From Priapulus caudatus (Eukaryota; Priapulida; Priapulimorpha; Priapulimorphida; Priapulidae): a stretch of 21,934 nucleotides of DNA. Position numbers and translations under genes: made by a program. A model generated the notes under the pieces. That model ran no database searches and had not been told where the DNA came from. It was given only the letters and a program-made list of their open reading frames with translations. The stretch is from positions 1,565,293 through 1,587,226 of the forward strand of contig NW_014577062.1 in NCBI RefSeq assembly GCF_000485595.1, in the 5' to 3' direction. Shown here piece after piece: positions 20,418 through 21,934 of this stretch (its first letter is position 1; each line of letters opens with the position of its first letter).

Positions 20418-20694
20418 GCTAGTAGTTTCAGGTACAATTCCTTGTTTCAGATCTAAAGACATCAACCAGAAATTGATGTCCATCAACCAAACCATCCGGA
20501 CCATGTGCAAGGCAAGCAGGGTAAAGTATCAACTGGGCGGACTTCGCGGGCAGGCAGGACCTCTAAACCCATGACGGACTACACTTAAACAGGAAGGGAG
20601 GAGATCGACTGGCTGGAAACTTCGTTAATGTTAATCAGGAAAACTAGAAGGTTGGGGCCTCAAGGCATCAGATGAAGCACAGGATACATCAATC

Positions 20695-21305
20695 ATGCTA
20701 GCGTCGGAGGAACCAATCCCTAGGAGCTCCAAGCTGACTACACTTCGAGACCCGGCAGATAAGTTTCAACGAGACACAGGATTAATAATAACCAGAGTAG
20801 ACCCATGCCATCCCGACTCATCCGAATTCAGTTTTTCCCAAAAGAAAAGTCTACATTTCATTCATTTAAATGCTCGCAGTATCCTTCCTAAAATATAAGA
20901 ATTTAGATATATATTGCTATGCAAGCTAAGATTGCAGTGATTGCGGTATCTGAGTCCTGGCTAGATGATTCAGTTGATGACTCTGAAATTAAAAAATTAT
21001 AGTGTAGAAAGGTGGGATAGAGATAGATCAGGTAGTGGCCCTGGTGGGGTGTGTATTTTCATCAGGAATGATTTAGCAAATAACATAAGAACTGATATGG
21101 ATAAAGTTGGGCTAGAAGCTATATGGGTTGATATCTTACTACCAAGATCAAAACCAATATTGACCGGGGTATGCTATCGACCAGCAAAACAAGGCAACTT
21201 GTTCGAACTATTGAAAAATATTAGTATAAATGCTGACAGGTTCAATGAGCAGGAAATTATTATATTAGGGGATTTCAATGTTAACGTTCTAGAACAAGTG
21301 CCGCG
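20695..21305 (+). pseudogene. LINE ORF2 N-terminus: apurinic-type endonuclease (EEP) domain, truncated
   Basis: It begins at an ATG 47 bp after the ORF1 stop. EEP landmarks appear in order: HLNARSILPK (about 20863-20892), VSESWLDD (about 20948), GGVCIFIRNDL (about 21044), GVCYRPAK (about 21168) and IIILGDFNVN (about 21256-21285). Stops or frame changes at about 20897 and in an A-run near 20990 break the frame. After about 21300 the sequence no longer resembles the domain, so the last endonuclease blocks and the entire reverse transcriptase are missing. Confidence 0.8.
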
Positions 21306-21934
21306 GAGCGACAGCGCTCATCTAACGTCTACTGCAGTGACTCTGTGGTGGAGTGGTGGGATTCTAGTAAACTCTGTTAGTCCCAAATGTGTTCACATAC
21401 ACGCCGAAACAGTGGAATGCACAGGGATGGTATCAGGAACCTTCTCAAAGGAATGTTCGTTGGGATCAACACTTTCATGATACTACCGCGTGTATTGGCT
21501 CGAGTAACAGCAATTGTCTAGGAGTAACGATAAAATCCTTAGAACCTTCGTATTCACAATGCCAATGAACATCATGCTCGATTAACAATTTGCGTTGCTG
21601 TTTCTTGTTTACCGTTGCCATCTCTCGAAATTTTCTCGCGGATAAGGCGCGAAGAACATCTTAGGATGGCAGCATGCTAAGTCCCAGCACGATAGAAACA
21701 TCAGTTCAGGAGTGTAAACACAGAATGAGCTATACTAGCGTAAACAGCAGTTGTAAGACTAATGCCACGTGAAGTTCTGTGTAATTAGAGAAGCTTGTGG
21801 ATTGCAGTGCAGATAGATAAGGGGAATGACATGTTTGTACAGAAAGTGGCTCTGAATTTATTGACATAAAAATCAATAATATTTACCAAACCGAATTTGG
21901 CACGGCTTGTTGTTTTCAACTTCATGTTCGCGTC
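21306..21934. other. Unassigned right end with two opposing small open frames
   Basis: No known family was recognised. On the plus strand an open stretch from a possible acceptor (CTCTGTTAG, ends 21380) to a stop at 21568 gives 61 residues beginning PNVFTYTPKQW, with four Trp. On the minus strand an ATG frame at 21621-21475 gives 48 residues (MATVNKKQQRKLLIEHDVHW at its start), with a possible donor GCG/GTAGTA. They overlap, so at most one is likely to be an exon. From 21622 to the end nothing was recognised. Confidence 0.3.

Larger units (their letters stand above)
18841..20647 (+). pseudogene. LINE ORF1: PHD-like zinc finger and SGNH-hydrolase (esterase) domain, disrupted
   Basis: It starts at an ATG with basic MGQKKKTSKK. 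A Cys-rich PHD-like finger follows (CCKCNRWDIWENVC, then CTLC), then a coiled-coil stretch (LSEEIKSLKEEVDLLRS, about 19036-19086). The esterase domain has block I NLLVIGDSIVRQT (Ser nucleophile in GDS, about 19238-19270), block GAGAKDI (about 19333), HVGVNDV (about 19410) and, beyond the insertion, DGLHLNRKG (about 20573), which supplies the Asp and His. Frame changes occur near an A-run at 19015-19025, at a TG repeat near 19310, near 19490-19500, and a stop lies in the last block. The ORF ends at TAG 20645-20647. In related elements the esterase is thought to help nucleoprotein or membrane interaction, and that role is not proven. Confidence 0.8.
18841..21305 (+). mobile_element. CR1/L2-type LINE retrotransposon, 5' portion only, interrupted by a DNA transposon
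   Basis: Recognised content in order: ORF1 zinc finger, ORF1 SGNH esterase, then the beginning of an ORF2 endonuclease. This order is typical of CR1/L2/Crack-like non-LTR retrotransposons. Similarity ends shortly after the GDFN motif of the endonuclease (about 21300), and no reverse transcriptase is present. Several frameshifts and stops make it inactive. A CAGGG element (19519-20417) splits ORF1. Confidence 0.85.

Noticed and set aside
1-21934. tRNA, rRNA or CRISPR-type arrays
   Set aside because: No tRNA B-box with cloverleaf, no rRNA-like sequence; the tandem repeats are contiguous minisatellites without spacers.

Overview
This window is nuclear DNA from an invertebrate animal. The genes are interrupted by introns with GT/AG borders. 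They belong to metazoan families (SMYD lysine methyltransferase, Morgue, VHL, myotubularin-related MTMR2). Between them lie AT-rich DNA, microsatellites, TTAGGG blocks, a decayed CR1/L2-type LINE and several non-autonomous DNA transposons. Morgue is known from a restricted set of invertebrates, so a vertebrate is unlikely. Small introns and short intergenic gaps would fit an early-branching lineage such as a sponge or cnidarian, but I cannot name the species.

Layout: (1) 994-2311, plus strand: the last four exons of a SMYD3-like gene, followed at once by a 19-bp minisatellite. (2) 2.7-7.6 kb: gene-free AT-rich DNA with a (TA)n tract and a small repeat element carrying TTAGGG units. (3) 10799 down to 7744, minus strand: a complete five-exon Morgue gene (zinc finger, F-box, E2-like domain) in which the E2 catalytic cysteine is glycine. 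(4) 11734 down to 11108, minus strand: the last two exons of a von Hippel-Lindau (VHL) gene, directly upstream of Morgue; its first exon was not found. (5) 13651-15781: a CAGGG-ended, hAT-like element with a 5-bp target duplication, itself invaded by two MITE-like elements. (6) 18123 down to 16323, minus strand: an MTMR2-type phosphatase in one long, extremely GC-rich exon, whose stop codon lies in the first unit of a 21-bp minisatellite. (7) 18.8-21.3 kb: the 5' part of a LINE (zinc finger plus SGNH esterase ORF1, start of the endonuclease ORF2), split by a second CAGGG element whose insertion can be measured against the LINE reading frame.

VHL (substrate receptor of a cullin-2 E3 ligase) and Morgue (F-box protein with a dead E2 domain) are both ubiquitin-ligase adaptors and sit in tandem about 300 bp apart. 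A perfect match to the 14-bp RFX X-box consensus lies between them, 94 bp upstream of the Morgue ATG. MTMR2 (3-phosphoinositide phosphatase) and SMYD (lysine methylation) have no evident functional tie to them.
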